Assembly (NCBI RefSeq): GCF_026241335.1
Contig: NZ_JAPHAV010000011.1
Location: forward strand, 1 to 64,000
Direction of reading: 5' to 3'
DNA length: 64,000 nt
Source: Ochrobactrum chromiisoli
GTDB lineage: Bacteria > Pseudomonadota > Alphaproteobacteria > Rhizobiales > Rhizobiaceae
Part shown: positions 18,495 to 28,405 of the stretch, piece after piece
Layout: each line of letters starts with the position of its first letter
How positions within the stretch are numbered: position 1 is the stretch's first letter
Position numbers and translations under genes: made by a program
Notes under the pieces: model-generated
Told to the model about the DNA's origin: nothing
Databases searched by the model: none
The model's input: only the letters and a program-made list of their open reading frames with translations

Positions 18495-19442
18495 GTGTTT
18501 CTGGGAATATTCCTGTTGAGAAAGGTCGCTGTCGCGATAGCAACGATGCTAGCTGTCTCGTTTCTGATCTTTCTGGCACTAGAGGTCAATGTCGCAGATG
18601 TGGCAGTCAAAGTTCTGGGACAATATTCTACCGCGGAACAGCGCACAGCATGGTTGGCACAGAACGGCTATGATGATCCGTTTTTATTGCGTTATGTGCG
18701 CTGGCTCGGCCATTTTATTACCGGAGACTGGGGCATATCCACGTTTTTCCGCGCACCCGTCATAGACATGGTCCTGCCACGTCTCGCAGCATCGGCAATC
18801 CTTGCCGGCTGTGCTCTGTTGGTCATCATTATTTTCGGCCTGGGTTTTGGCATACTTGCGGGCATGAAACCGGGATCGCTTCTTGATCGGATCATATCGG
18901 TTTTCTCTGTAATAACGACATCCATCCCGGACTTCGCTTCCGCCGTTTTTCTGTCGGGCATTTTCGTATTCTGGCTCGGACTTCTCCCCGGCGCGAGCAC
19001 CATGATTTCAGGATTATCTTTGTCTGAATTGATTTTGCCGGTCACTGTTCTTGGTCTTTACTCAATGGGATATCTGGCACGTGTCACACGCGCTTCCATG
19101 GTTGACGTCATGAACACGCATTATATCCGTACCGCTCGCCTGAAAGGCGCGAGCATGCGTGTGATCGTCCTGCGCCATGCTTTGCGCAACGCTCTCATCA
19201 CGCCCGTTACGGTGATCATGCTTCAATTGCCTTGGCTTTTGTCCGGTGTCATCGTTGTCGAGGTTTTCTATGCTTACAAAGGTTTTGGAACACTTCTCTA
19301 CGATGCTGCACTTAATCAGGATATCTATCTCATTGAGGCCTGCGCGATGATTTCTGTTCTCGTCGTGGTCCTAAGTCAGATTTTGTCAGACGTGATATAC
19401 GATCGGCTCAATCCACGTATTTCATCAGGAGCAAAGGCATGA
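18495..19442 (+). CDS. ABC transporter permease, DppB/OppB type
   Basis: A 315-residue inner-membrane permease starting at GTG after AAGGGGAG. Six hydrophobic segments are visible; the ATPase-contact loop follows the pattern in YIRTARLKGASMRVIVLRHA (EAA loop with central glycine). The 5' domain with an N-terminal helix and periplasmic loop is typical of DppB. Its stop overlaps the start of the next permease by 4 bases (ATGA), showing translational coupling. Confidence 0.92.
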   Translation: MFLGIFLLRKVAVAIATMLAVSFLIFLALEVNVADVAVKVLGQYSTAEQRTAWLAQNGYDDPFLLRYVRWLGHFITGDWGISTFFRAPVIDMVLPRLAASAILAGCALLVIIIFGLGFGILAGMKPGSLLDRIISVFSVITTSIPDFASAVFLSGIFVFWLGLLPGASTMISGLSLSELILPVTVLGLYSMGYLARVTRASMVDVMNTHYIRTARLKGASMRVIVLRHALRNALITPVTVIMLQLPWLLSGVIVVEVFYAYKGFGTLLYDAALNQDIYLIEACAMISVLVVVLSQILSDVIYDRLNPRISSGAKA

Positions 19443-20281
19443 ATGCTCTTGTTCCCTATCTAAAAAAGCCTCTCGTTCTAATCGGCGGTACGCTGACAAT
19501 AGGCTGGCTGCTTGTCGCTATTTTCGCACCGTGGATAGCACCCTATGACCCTCTTCAGACGCTACAGCCTTTGGCAAAGCCGCTGACCTATGGATCGAAT
19601 GGACAATTCTTCCTGCTCGGGACAGACATGCTGGGTCGAGATATTTTCTCACGGCTTATTTGGGGTGCGCGGACTGTCGTCATCTACTCAACGCTTGCGA
19701 CATTAACGGCTTATTTCTTCGGACTGCTTCTGGGCCTGATTGCCGGTTACACCGGCGGTAAAACTGATGCGATCCTTTCATTCCTAGCCAATGTCGTGCT
19801 CAGTTTTCCGGTTCTGGTACTCTACATCGTCATTATCGTGGTGATTGGTGCATCGCCGATCAACATCGTGATTGCAGTGACATTTAGCAGTGCGCCTGCG
19901 ATTTTTCGGATCGTGCGAGGCATTACCATCGATGTCGCGAGCCGCGATTTCGTCAAAGCGGCAATTACGCAGGGTGAAAGCACATGGCGCATCCTGCTCG
20001 TGGAAATCCTGCCCAATACGACCGGGCCGCTTTCTGTCGATTTATGCTTACGTCTTGGATATACAGCGATCACTATTGGTACGCTCGGGTTTCTAGGCCT
20101 CGGACTGCCACCGCCAACGCCGGATTGGGGTGGTATGGTCAATGACGGCCGTGCAATGGCCATCGTGTTTCCTCACCTCGTCATCTTCCCTTGTATCGCA
20201 ATATCGTCTCTGACACTTGGGCTCAGCCTGCTTGCAGACGGTCTTCGCGAAGTCAACGATGTGAAGGAGCGTCAAGCTTGA
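19439..20281 (+). CDS. ABC transporter permease, DppC/OppC type
   Basis: A 280-residue inner-membrane permease. It has the OppC-type N-terminal helix followed by HPLGTD-like text (FLLGTDMLGRDIFSRLIWGAR), five further membrane segments and an EAA loop at RDFVKAAITQGESTWRILLVE. It overlaps both neighbours by 4 bases or so, placing it in the middle of a tightly coupled importer operon. Confidence 0.92.
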   Translation: MNALVPYLKKPLVLIGGTLTIGWLLVAIFAPWIAPYDPLQTLQPLAKPLTYGSNGQFFLLGTDMLGRDIFSRLIWGARTVVIYSTLATLTAYFFGLLLGLIAGYTGGKTDAILSFLANVVLSFPVLVLYIVIIVVIGASPINIVIAVTFSSAPAIFRIVRGITIDVASRDFVKAAITQGESTWRILLVEILPNTTGPLSVDLCLRLGYTAITIGTLGFLGLGLPPPTPDWGGMVNDGRAMAIVFPHLVIFPCIAISSLTLGLSLLADGLREVNDVKERQA

Positions 20282-21855
20282 CCCAACCACTTTTGCAAAT
20301 ACGAAACTTTTCGGTTGCATTACCAAAAGGGGCCGACCGGCCCTTTGCGGTGCACAACATCACGCTCGATGTAAAGCCAGCAGAGATTCTGTGCGTCGTT
20401 GGTGAATCCGGTTCGGGCAAATCCGTTCTGACCTCAGCGTTGATGGGAGCTGCGCCACAGGGCTTACGTGTCAGCGGTGGTGAAGTTTTTATGGGTGATC
20501 GCAATCTGCTGACGCTCTCAGAGCGTCAGTGGCGCAGCATTCGTGGCAAAGACATAGGCATGATTTTTCAAGAGCCTATGGCCTCGCTCAATCCAGCGCT
20601 TACGGCTGGGCAGCAAATTGAGGAGGTTTTCGAACTGCATTCTGATCTGAAGCGAGCGGAGCGTGTTGAAAAAACGCGTAAACTCGTGGAGGAAATGCAT
20701 CTTCCCGAGCCAGACCGCATTCTTCGCAGTTATCCGCACCAGCTTTCCGGTGGTCAATGTCAGCGTGTGGTCATCGCGATGGCGCTTGCCATGAATCCCA
20801 AGCTGCTTATCGCAGACGAGCCGACCACTGCTCTCGACGTGACGACACAGGCGCAGGTTTTAAAACTCATCCGCGAGCTTCGTGACGGACATGGCCACGG
20901 AATCATATTCATCACGCACGATCTTGGTGTCGTGGCTGATATTGCCGACCGCATCGCGGTTATGCGTCACGGCGAACTTGTCGAAATAGGGGCTGCGGAA
21001 CAAATCCTGAAAACGCCACAACATGATTACACGAAATCACTGATTGCGGCGGTTCCTAGCCTGAAGCCAGCCGAGCGTCCGCAGATGACAAAAGATCTGA
21101 GCCCAGTCTTGTCGGTTGATGTACTGAACCACAGTTACGGCAACAAGCAGGTGCTGTACGATATTTCACTTTCAGTCGCACCGGGTCAGGTCTTGTCGAT
21201 TGTCGGTGAATCCGGTTCAGGAAAATCGACAGTTGCTCGTAATCTCATCCGTCTTATCGACCCGACATCGGGCAGAATAGCCATTGCCGGGCAAAACATT
21301 CTCGAACTGGATAAAACCTCGCTGCGTGGTATGCGTCGGCATATTCAGATGATCTTTCAGGATCCGTTTGGTTCTTTAAACCCACGGCGAAAGGTAGGAT
21401 CGGTTATTGCGAGAGCCGCAATTCTGTCGGGATGCAGTCGCACCGAAGCGGTGGCGCGCGCCAAGGAACTCCTCGAACTCGTCGGGCTTCCGCGCAGCGC
21501 ATATAATCGACGTCCGGTCGCCTTTTCAGGTGGGCAGCGTCAGCGCATTGGTATTGCGAGAGCTCTGGCGATGCGGCCAGACGTTCTCATTGCCGACGAG
21601 AGCGTGTCTGCACTTGACGTATCGGTGCAAGCGCAGGTTCTGGAATTGTTGGCGAGTCTTCAGAAACGCTTTTCGCTTGCGGTGGTCTTCATCACGCACG
21701 ATCTTCGCGTGGCGGCGCAAATTAGTGATGAAATCGTGGTCATGAGTAAAGGACGGATCGTCGAACGAGGCCCCGCCTGCCAGGTCTTGACGCAACCACA
21801 ACATCATTATACGCGTGAACTTATTGAAGCGGCGCCCGGGCGAGGAGCGTTTTAA
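20278..21855 (+). CDS. ABC transporter ATPase with two fused nucleotide-binding domains (DppD-DppF fusion)
   Basis: The likely start is TTG at 20278, overlapping the permease stop as TTGA and preceded by AAGGAG; it gives 525 residues. Two complete ATPase domains follow in tandem, each with a Walker A GESGSGKS, an ABC signature (LSGGQCQRV in the first, FSGGQRQRIG in the second) and a Walker B ending DEP or DES. Such fused ATPases are common for peptide importers in Rhizobiales. Together with the genes at 16726-20281 it makes a complete importer. Confidence 0.92.
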   Translation: MTQPLLQIRNFSVALPKGADRPFAVHNITLDVKPAEILCVVGESGSGKSVLTSALMGAAPQGLRVSGGEVFMGDRNLLTLSERQWRSIRGKDIGMIFQEPMASLNPALTAGQQIEEVFELHSDLKRAERVEKTRKLVEEMHLPEPDRILRSYPHQLSGGQCQRVVIAMALAMNPKLLIADEPTTALDVTTQAQVLKLIRELRDGHGHGIIFITHDLGVVADIADRIAVMRHGELVEIGAAEQILKTPQHDYTKSLIAAVPSLKPAERPQMTKDLSPVLSVDVLNHSYGNKQVLYDISLSVAPGQVLSIVGESGSGKSTVARNLIRLIDPTSGRIAIAGQNILELDKTSLRGMRRHIQMIFQDPFGSLNPRRKVGSVIARAAILSGCSRTEAVARAKELLELVGLPRSAYNRRPVAFSGGQRQRIGIARALAMRPDVLIADESVSALDVSVQAQVLELLASLQKRFSLAVVFITHDLRVAAQISDEIVVMSKGRIVERGPACQVLTQPQHHYTRELIEAAPGRGAF

Positions 21856-21935
21856 GGTGATTGACGGGCGGAGCTCGTAATCCCGGTGGCTCCGCTTATT
21901 TTTATGCCTCATGCTATTGATCCGGGTCTGCCACC

Positions 21936-22853
21936 ATGACAGTTTCGCCGTCGCTTACCTCATTGCGGGCATTCGCCGTAGTCGGCCAGTGTCTCAGCTT
22001 CACTCAGGCCGCGCGAAGGCTTGGTGTGACCCAAAGTGCTGTCAGCCGTCAGGTTCGACAATTGGAACTCACTATTGATGTGATGCTGTTGCGGCGTGTC
22101 GGTAATAGCGTCACGCTTACGAGTGCAGGGGCCGTTCTGCATGAACGTTTGATGATATCCTTTAATCTGATCGATGAAGCTGTGCGCGAGGTTTGTTCCA
22201 CAGTTCCGCGACAGACACTCAAAGTATTGGCACCGCCTACCTTCGCTGCGCGCTGGCTTGCCCGCAGGCTCGGACTTTTCCGTGACCGCTTTCCAGACCT
22301 GGATTTGTCATTGCATATGAGAGCGGATGACAATGTTCGCTTTGATTGCGTTATCCGGTTCGGTGAAGGACCAAAAGAGCGATGGTCGAGCGTTCTTCTC
22401 ATGAACGAACAGCACATTGCTGTTTGTGCACCTCGGATACACGCGAACCCGGAATTATTTAAGCGCGGATGCCTTTTATATGTGCTGGATCAATCGCTGC
22501 GTTTGCCAACATGGGAAAACTGGTTTTCAGCGACACTTCGTGATCGCAGTGAGCTTCCGGACACCGCTATGGAGTTCGCCACGCTTGATATGGTGATACA
22601 GGCTGCCGTTGCTGGTGCAGGTTTAGCGGTCGTGGATCGTAACATGATCGAAGATGAATTACGGGTTGGAACCCTTATCCAGTTTGATCCAGTCGTGGTA
22701 ACGGGGCCGATTGGTTACTGGCTTGATTTTTCTGGAGAAAACCTTTCGAGATCGCGTGTTGTACATTTTACGCGATGGCTTCAGCAGATGGCAGGCGGCA
22801 ATGATGAATTACTTCTGTCGCGGATCAGCTCTCTTGATACAAAACTGGTCTAA
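21936..22853 (+). CDS. LysR-family transcriptional regulator (GcvA-like)
   Basis: A 305-residue regulator with an N-terminal helix-turn-helix (FTQAARRLGVTQSAVSRQVR) and a LysR substrate domain containing PTFAARWLARRLG and CVIRFGEGP, closely similar in layout to the regulator at 11488-12387. It starts 80 bases after the importer ATPase gene in the same direction and ends 74 bases before the Tn3 left inverted repeat. It probably regulates the importer or lyase unit. Confidence 0.9.
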   Translation: MTVSPSLTSLRAFAVVGQCLSFTQAARRLGVTQSAVSRQVRQLELTIDVMLLRRVGNSVTLTSAGAVLHERLMISFNLIDEAVREVCSTVPRQTLKVLAPPTFAARWLARRLGLFRDRFPDLDLSLHMRADDNVRFDCVIRFGEGPKERWSSVLLMNEQHIAVCAPRIHANPELFKRGCLLYVLDQSLRLPTWENWFSATLRDRSELPDTAMEFATLDMVIQAAVAGAGLAVVDRNMIEDELRVGTLIQFDPVVVTGPIGYWLDFSGENLSRSRVVHFTRWLQQMAGGNDELLLSRISSLDTKLV

Positions 22854-22927
22854 TTTAGAAACGAGGATTGCCCGCTTGATTGACGGTAATCGCAATCATG
22901 TGCAGCACATCCTCTGCGCTGCTTCCA

Positions 22928-22965
22928 GGGGTCGCAACAAGATTAGTTCAAAATCGTACGTTTAG
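22928..22965 (+). repeat. Left terminal inverted repeat of the Tn3-family transposon
   Basis: 38 bp starting GGGGTCGCAACAAG and ending ACGTTTAG. Compared with the complement of 28889-28926 it differs at 8 positions, with the outer GGGGTC/GGGGTC edge and the central AAAATCGTACG-type block conserved. It is the TnpA binding site for cleavage. Confidence 0.92.
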
Positions 22966-23000
22966 GTCGAACGAATAAGGAACGCGCTATTCTGCTGACT

Positions 23001-23936
23001 TCAAACGTTGCCGCCACATATGATCACCCAAAGCCTGCGATACTGCCTCGGAAGTTCACCTTCAGAAATTGCAGCTAACGCCAACGCGCCGCTTGGCTCC
23101 GCCTTTATGCCTGTTTCACGGGCCATAAGCGCTTGCGCTTCGATGACGCCTGCGTCCGATGCTGCAAGTGTACGGACCCCGATTTTCTGAAGAATGCTAA
23201 AAGCAAGCGAGCCTATTTCGGTAACTCTCAGAGCATCACAAATCGTCTGCTCTTGAGCAACGATCTCAACGGGATGCGACACGTTAAGAGCTGCATACAG
23301 GCGTGGAAAATGCTCAGGCTCAGCTACATAAATATCATTTTCGAGTCCACTGATCCGTAGTCCCAGGGAGGTTCCTGCCGCTAAACCACCGCCGCCGCAA
23401 GCAACGACAATGGCATCGTCGGGTGAACCTTCAACTTTCATTGCGCGGGCGAGTTCCACACCAAGGGAACAGCCACCGACAAGCATCGAAGCATCCCTAA
23501 ACGGATGAAGCAATGGTAATCCCCGCGCTTTTGCTTCCAGTTCCGCACAGTCAACAAAGTCAGATCGTGGTACGAGTAGGACTTCCGAACCAGAATTCAG
23601 GGCCATTTCTCGTTTTGCAGCAGGTGCGTCGTCAGGCATTACCACCGTCGCAGGAATGCTAAGCTTTGATGCAGCCAGCCCCACAGCTATTGGGAAGTTT
23701 CCGGAACCGCAAGCAACAACGCCTTCCGGATGTTTGCTAACTCCGAGTATGGCTCCCCTATATTTGAAGGATCCTGCATGTTGTCGGGATTCATCTACCA
23801 GCCGGACTTCCTTGGAGTTCTTTGCTACGGGAGTCAGATCGGCAAACTGGACGGGCGCGCTGTGGCTTAGAACAAACTCGATATCGGTTTCCAAGTTTTC
23901 CGAGAGCTTTTGTGCGCTTAGCGAGAAGTGATCCAT
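23001..23936 (-). CDS. PLP-dependent threonine/serine dehydratase-like enzyme (copy B, transposon passenger)
   Basis: Identical in sequence to the 311-residue protein at 67-1002: PLP lysine K58 in SFKYRGA, CGSGN at 76-80, CGGGG at 180-184. Here it is the third gene of an apparent tnpR-GNAT-PLP transcription unit, 60 bp after the GNAT stop. Metabolic passengers of this kind are unusual for Tn3 elements, which more often carry resistance genes. A role in detoxifying or using an amino acid is possible but not shown. Confidence 0.85.
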   Translation of the reverse strand: MDHFSLSAQKLSENLETDIEFVLSHSAPVQFADLTPVAKNSKEVRLVDESRQHAGSFKYRGAILGVSKHPEGVVACGSGNFPIAVGLAASKLSIPATVVMPDDAPAAKREMALNSGSEVLLVPRSDFVDCAELEAKARGLPLLHPFRDASMLVGGCSLGVELARAMKVEGSPDDAIVVACGGGGLAAGTSLGLRISGLENDIYVAEPEHFPRLYAALNVSHPVEIVAQEQTICDALRVTEIGSLAFSILQKIGVRTLAASDAGVIEAQALMARETGIKAEPSGALALAAISEGELPRQYRRLWVIICGGNV

Positions 23937-23996
23937 TTGCTGCTAACTCTAATGTTTGTGGAAGATAAATCAATGATCGGCGAGATGGCCCAAAAA

Positions 23997-24551
23997 TTAG
24001 GTTTTTGACCTTTCCATTTCGAAAAAGGTGCACAATTCATCTCGGTCACGAGCAGGCGCAAAGACAAGCTGCTCGCCAGTCCTGTGCATTCCCAGTTTCA
24101 TCAGGAGATTATGAGAAACGGTATTTTCGGTTTGGGCGCCTGCTCGCATAGAGTGAGTTTTCAATTCTTCAAAACAGACCGCAATCAGGCCTTGGGCGGC
24201 TTCATACCCCAATCCCATGCCGTGAACTTCCTCAGAAAGCCAGTAGCCGATTTCGCCAGTTCGTTTTCCGTCACATTCTTCAAAATCGACCTTGATCCAA
24301 CCTATAACCTGATTATCGGCTTGGTTCACGATTACCAGTGGAAGCGTGCGTTGTTCTGTATGTCCAACAAGCGCTTTATCAATAATCCTGTCTGCTGCTT
24401 GTTGCGTAAGCGGGAATGGCCAAACTGCTACCCATCGGCTGATCGCAGGTGTCATTAATTTTCGAAGTGCAGCGCTATCTGACATCTTTACCAGACGCAG
24501 TTCTAAGCGCTCGGTTAGCATTTTGAACGATTCCAACGGTTCACCTGTCAT
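23997..24551 (-). CDS. GNAT-family N-acetyltransferase (copy B, transposon passenger)
   Basis: Identical to the 184-residue protein at 1063-1617. Its ATG lies inside the last codons of tnpR (11-bp overlap), so it is expected to be translated by coupling to the resolvase and controlled by the tnpR promoter in the res region. A later ATG at residue 11 is possible. The RimJ/RimL-like fold is clear, the acceptor is unknown; small-molecule resistance by acetylation would fit a transposon passenger. Confidence 0.8.
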   Translation of the reverse strand: MTGEPLESFKMLTERLELRLVKMSDSAALRKLMTPAISRWVAVWPFPLTQQAADRIIDKALVGHTEQRTLPLVIVNQADNQVIGWIKVDFEECDGKRTGEIGYWLSEEVHGMGLGYEAAQGLIAVCFEELKTHSMRAGAQTENTVSHNLLMKLGMHRTGEQLVFAPARDRDELCTFFEMERSKT

Positions 24552-25146
24552 TCATTTTCCCAACGTTTTTGGCAGCCTGATCCCGAATGCGCATGATCGT
24601 TTGCCGACTGGTGGCAAATTTTCGAGCAATAGCTGAAATACTTATTCCTGCTACCAGCTCGGCGTGCACGTCCAATTTTTGTTTATCGCTAAGTGTCGAT
24701 GGGCGCCCCAGAGATTTCCCCTCTGACTTGGCTCGCTTGAGGCCAGACTGCGTGCGCTCAATCAGCAGATCGCGCTCGAATTGCGCCACAGCATTCAGCA
24801 CATTCATGGTCATCGTACCGGCTGAACTGGTTAGATCAGCGCCGCCCAATGCGAGGCAGTAAACCCTGACGCCCATTTCTGCGAGCGCTTTGACAGTGCT
24901 GCTGACATCGATAGCATCACGACCGAGGCGGTCGAGCTTGGTAACGATCAAAATGTCACCGGCCTCCATCTTATCCAACAGCTTTGAGAAGCCACGGCGC
25001 TGCGCAATGGCCGTACTGCCGGAAACCGTCTCGGTGACGATCCGGCGGGGCTCCACATGAAAGCCGGCGGCTTTTATTTCCTGAATCTGGTTTTCAGTTG
25101 TCTGTCCGGTCGTCGAGACGCGGACATAGGCAAAGGTGCGTGGCAT
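24541..25146 (-). CDS. tnpR: Tn3-family resolvase (serine recombinase)
   Basis: A 201-residue site-specific recombinase that resolves transposition cointegrates at res. I take the ATG giving MPRTFAYVRVSTTGQTTENQ, where the catalytic serine is S10 within YVRVST; the longer open frame upstream runs through the res region and is not family-like. Downstream are ILIVTKLDRLGRDAID, the FERDLLIERT helix and a C-terminal helix-turn-helix (SISAIARKFATSRQTIMRI). It is divergent from tnpA, as in Tn3 itself, and overlaps the GNAT start. Confidence 0.93.
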   Translation of the reverse strand: MPRTFAYVRVSTTGQTTENQIQEIKAAGFHVEPRRIVTETVSGSTAIAQRRGFSKLLDKMEAGDILIVTKLDRLGRDAIDVSSTVKALAEMGVRVYCLALGGADLTSSAGTMTMNVLNAVAQFERDLLIERTQSGLKRAKSEGKSLGRPSTLSDKQKLDVHAELVAGISISAIARKFATSRQTIMRIRDQAAKNVGKMNDR

Positions 25147-25298
25147 GAGCTCGATTTCGTCCGAATAGGATGTCCGAAATATCTCTGCTGTTCGAAACTG
25201 TGTCAAGATAATTTGTGGACAGGGTGTTTTGCCCCTGTACGCAATCGGACGATTCCGTACAGGGGTGAGCAAGTAGTGCAGAGTTGCGAGAGTAAAGA
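25147..25298. promoter_or_regulatory. Intergenic res / divergent promoter region of the Tn3-family transposon
   Basis: This 152-bp gap between the divergent tnpR and tnpA starts is where Tn3-type elements hold the res site and both promoters. A clear inverted repeat, CCCCTGTACG at 25232-25241 and CGTACAGGGG at 25256-25265, is a candidate resolvase-binding subsite and tnpA operator. The other two subsites could not be defined by eye. Confidence 0.6.
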
Positions 25299-28274
25299 AT
25301 GGCCAAGCGGACGCTTCTAAAAATCCAGGATCGACATGAGCTTTTCGACATTCCTACCGATGAAGATAGTTTGATCAGACATTATTCGCTTTCACCGGCG
25401 GATCGCCTGGAAATAGAGCTTCGTCGGCGCAAGCAAAATCAGCTTGGCTTTGCGGTGCAACTTTGTCTGATGCGTTACCCTGGAAGAGCGCTTCTGCCGA
25501 ACGAAGTTCCCCCACCGATGCTGCTCAACTATATTGCCGAGCAGATCAACGTCGATCCACGGTTATTTAATTTATATGCAACGCGTGAGGAAACCCGACG
25601 CGAACATATCGGACACTTGCAGCGTTATCTCGAGCTGCGGAGTGCAACCGCTGAAGACCGTCGCGCCGCTTTGCGTGCGGGCATTGAAGCAGCCTCCCAA
25701 ACAGATAAAGGCTTGCCGATAGCAAAAGCGATTATCGCCACATTCCGCGAACGATGCGTTCTCCTACCGGTAGTGAATATGATCGAGCGTATGGGGCTGG
25801 CAGCACGTTCCATCGCTCGCCGTCGCGCAGAGGGTGTGCTCATTGCTGATCTCAGTGATAAAAAACTGGAAACCCTGGATAGCCTATTGGACGTTGACCC
25901 GGCGATCCGTCAGACGCGGTTCAATTGGTTGCGGTCCGCTCCTGACGCCCCGGGAGCAGGAAATCTGATTGGAATGACGGAGCGCATAGCGTTCCTACGC
26001 CATCTTGAGATCGATCCCCAGCTGCAACTTCGCATTCCCGCCGGTCGGTGGGATCAGATGATCCGCGAGGGCGATGCCACTCCGGCCTGGCTTGCCAGTG
26101 ACTTCAGTTCCAGTCGTCGTCGCGCTACAATTGTGGCTCAGCTTATCAAGCTCGGCCAGAAGCTCACCGACGATGCTGTAACAATGTTCATCAAGCTGAT
26201 CGGTCGGCTGTTCTCAAAAGCCAATAACAGGAAAAAGCAGCGGCATATGAATGCTCGGATGGAAACATCCAGAGCGCTCAAATTATTCCTCGACACAATT
26301 GTCGCCTTGCAGAACGCCAACGATGCCGATGAAGATGTTATGAGCGTAGTGAATAGGCAAGTCGGCTGGCATAAGCTGCTCCAGATCAAGCCTAACCTTG
26401 AAGCTATGGTCGAGAACGCGGACACATCGCCTTTGGTGATGGCGGCAGAACAGTACGCCAATGTTCGAAAGTTTGCGGGCGGTTTCATCCAGACATTCAT
26501 GTTTCACTCACATCGAAGGTATGATCCGCTGCTGGCAGCGATCTCAACCCTGAAAGGGCTTTATGCGGAAGGGAAGCGCATTCTGCCTGATCGTGTGCCG
26601 GTCGGTCATCTCGGATCGTCGGAGAAAAAGCTCATCTTTGATGGCGGAAAGCCGGATCGGCGACTTTATGAGATTGCAACCCTGGCCCATTTGCGCGATC
26701 GGCTACGCTCGGGGGATGTCTGGGTTGATGGCAGCCGATCATTCCGACCGATTGACGAACATCTCTTACCTAAGCCTGCTTTCGTCGCCATGAAAGATGA
26801 AGGCAAACTCGGTCTTGGAGTTCATGGCGATGGGGCTGCATGGCTCGCGGAAGTCCGGCAGATGATGGACTTTAATCTCAAGCGCCTGGCTTATCGCGCT
26901 CGCAATAGAAAGCTCGATCACGTCAGGCTGGAAGCCGGAACCCTGATTGTGACGCCGCGTGCGAGCGATATTCCCGCAGCAGCGGATGGACTGAACGTCG
27001 AAATCAGCGAAATGTATCCGTTGATCGAAGTGCCGGACCTTCTCAGGGAAGTGCATGACTGGACCAGATTTGCCGATCAGTTCACGCATGTCCGAACAGG
27101 AGATGCGCCGCAAAACATCTCCGCTATGCTCGCCGGCGTTCTGGCGGACGGTACAAATCTCGGACCAAAGCGTATGGCAGGAGCGTCAAAGGGGATCAGC
27201 GCCCACCAGATCGGATGGATGCGCACCTTTCACGCCCGATCCGAAACCTACAGGGCGGCGCAAGCTTGTGTAACAGACGCTCATACGCGCCATCCACATT
27301 CGCTGCTGTGGGGAGATGGATCGACCGCATCATCCGATGGGCAATTCTTCCGTGCCAGCGACCGGGCCGCCAAGCGCGGTGACATCAATCTGCATTATGG
27401 CAGTGAACCCGGTTCGAAATTCTACAGCCATCTCTCCGATCAGTACGGATACTTTGGCATATTGCCAATCAGCCCGACTGAAAGCGAGGCCGTCTATGTC
27501 CTCGACGGTCTGTTCGATCACGACACGAGTCTGGAGATCGAGGAGCATTTTACCGATACCGGTGGCGCGAGCGATCATGTCTTTGCGCTCTTCGCCCTGA
27601 TCGGCAAGCGTTTTGCGCCGCGACTTCGAAACATCAAGGACCGGAAATTCCACACATTCGAGAAAGCCGACGCCTATCCGGCGCTGGACAGCCAATTCGG
27701 CGCACAGATCAACACCGCGCTCATTCTCGAACATTGGGATGACCTTCTACGTCTGGCAGCATCGATCACAACAGGCACAGTTGCGCCATCAACAATCCTG
27801 AAAAGGTTCTCTGCTTCCTCGAAATCCAGCGAACTCGCAAAAGCTTTGCGTGAACTTGGCCGTATCGAGCGCACACTGTTCATGATCGAGTGGTATTCCA
27901 GCTCGGCGCTGCGCCGACGTTGTCAGGCTGGTCTCAACAAGGGCGAAGCCGCCCACAAGCTGAAACGCGCCGTCTTCTTCCACGAGCGCGGTGAAATCCG
28001 TGATCGCTCCTACGACAGCCAGGCATTCCGGGCTTCCGGCCTCAATCTGGTCGTCAGTGCTATTGTTTACTGGAATACCGTCTATCTCAGTCGCGCCACT
28101 GCACATTTGCGGCAACAAGGCCGGAATATTCCAGACGAGTTATTGAAACATGTCTCGCCACTCAGTTGGGAACACATAAACCTCACCGGGATCTATTCCT
28201 GGGATGCAGAACAGCAAATGACAGACGGCTTCAGGCCGTTGCGGCGCACCGGTCGATTGTTGCATGCTGCATGA
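25299..28274 (+). CDS. tnpA: Tn3-family transposase
   Basis: A 991-residue DDE transposase of normal Tn3-family length. The N-terminal DNA-binding region begins with SIPTDEDSL-like text and [15 protein letters not shown], conserved in the family. The catalytic core includes [16 protein letters not shown] near residue 675 (first aspartate) and continues through [18 protein letters not shown]; the C-terminal part has [18 protein letters not shown] and ATGLNLVV-like [15 protein letters not shown]. No interruption was seen. It acts on the 38-bp repeats at 22928 and 28926 and should also accept the repeat at the left edge of the window. Confidence 0.95.
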   Translation: MAKRTLLKIQDRHELFDIPTDEDSLIRHYSLSPADRLEIELRRRKQNQLGFAVQLCLMRYPGRALLPNEVPPPMLLNYIAEQINVDPRLFNLYATREETRREHIGHLQRYLELRSATAEDRRAALRAGIEAASQTDKGLPIAKAIIATFRERCVLLPVVNMIERMGLAARSIARRRAEGVLIADLSDKKLETLDSLLDVDPAIRQTRFNWLRSAPDAPGAGNLIGMTERIAFLRHLEIDPQLQLRIPAGRWDQMIREGDATPAWLASDFSSSRRRATIVAQLIKLGQKLTDDAVTMFIKLIGRLFSKANNRKKQRHMNARMETSRALKLFLDTIVALQNANDADEDVMSVVNRQVGWHKLLQIKPNLEAMVENADTSPLVMAAEQYANVRKFAGGFIQTFMFHSHRRYDPLLAAISTLKGLYAEGKRILPDRVPVGHLGSSEKKLIFDGGKPDRRLYEIATLAHLRDRLRSGDVWVDGSRSFRPIDEHLLPKPAFVAMKDEGKLGLGVHGDGAAWLAEVRQMMDFNLKRLAYRARNRKLDHVRLEAGTLIVTPRASDIPAAADGLNVEISEMYPLIEVPDLLREVHDWTRFADQFTHVRTGDAPQNISAMLAGVLADGTNLGPKRMAGASKGISAHQIGWMRTFHARSETYRAAQACVTDAHTRHPHSLLWGDGSTASSDGQFFRASDRAAKRGDINLHYGSEPGSKFYSHLSDQYGYFGILPISPTESEAVYVLDGLFDHDTSLEIEEHFTDTGGASDHVFALFALIGKRFAPRLRNIKDRKFHTFEKADAYPALDSQFGAQINTALILEHWDDLLRLAASITTGTVAPSTILKRFSASSKSSELAKALRELGRIERTLFMIEWYSSSALRRRCQAGLNKGEAAHKLKRAVFFHERGEIRDRSYDSQAFRASGLNLVVSAIVYWNTVYLSRATAHLRQQGRNIPDELLKHVSPLSWEHINLTGIYSWDAEQQMTDGFRPLRRTGRLLHAA

Positions 28275-28372
28275 TTTTGGAGTTAACTCCGGCTAGGGGG
28301 GAATGACAACGTAAGTGATCAGGGTCGTGCCCGTGCGGATGTTGCCGTAGTATCGGACAGGCAGTAAGAAGT

Positions 28373-28392
28373 GTGCAAACTCCTGTTTGCAC
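28373..28392. promoter_or_regulatory. Palindrome just upstream of the ASCH gene
   Basis: GTGCAAAC-TCCT-GTTTGCAC is a perfect 8-bp inverted repeat ending 1 base before the AAGGGG ribosome-binding site of the next gene. It could be a repressor operator or a hairpin that hides the ribosome site; the data do not distinguish these. Confidence 0.5.
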
Positions 28393-28405
28393 GAAGGGGT
28401 GCAGT

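Larger units (their letters stand above)
22935..24558. repeat. Long direct repeat, copy B (left arm of the complete transposon)
   Basis: Matches 1-1624 base for base as far as can be read. The identical tract is seen to begin at base 8 of the inverted repeat only because copy A is cut by the window edge; it may extend to the full repeat. It ends 18 bp into the 3' end of tnpR. Confidence 0.95.

Noticed and set aside
25147-25272. N-terminal extension of tnpR by 42 residues
   Set aside because: It would translate through the res region; resolvases begin at MxxxxYxRVS with the catalytic serine near residue 10, which fits the ATG at 25146.
28305-28330. GGGGGG...AACGTAAG resembling a Tn3-type terminal repeat
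   Set aside because: It is too short (about 20 bp), has the wrong orientation for a right end, and the true partner repeat with 30 of 38 matches was found at 28889-28926.
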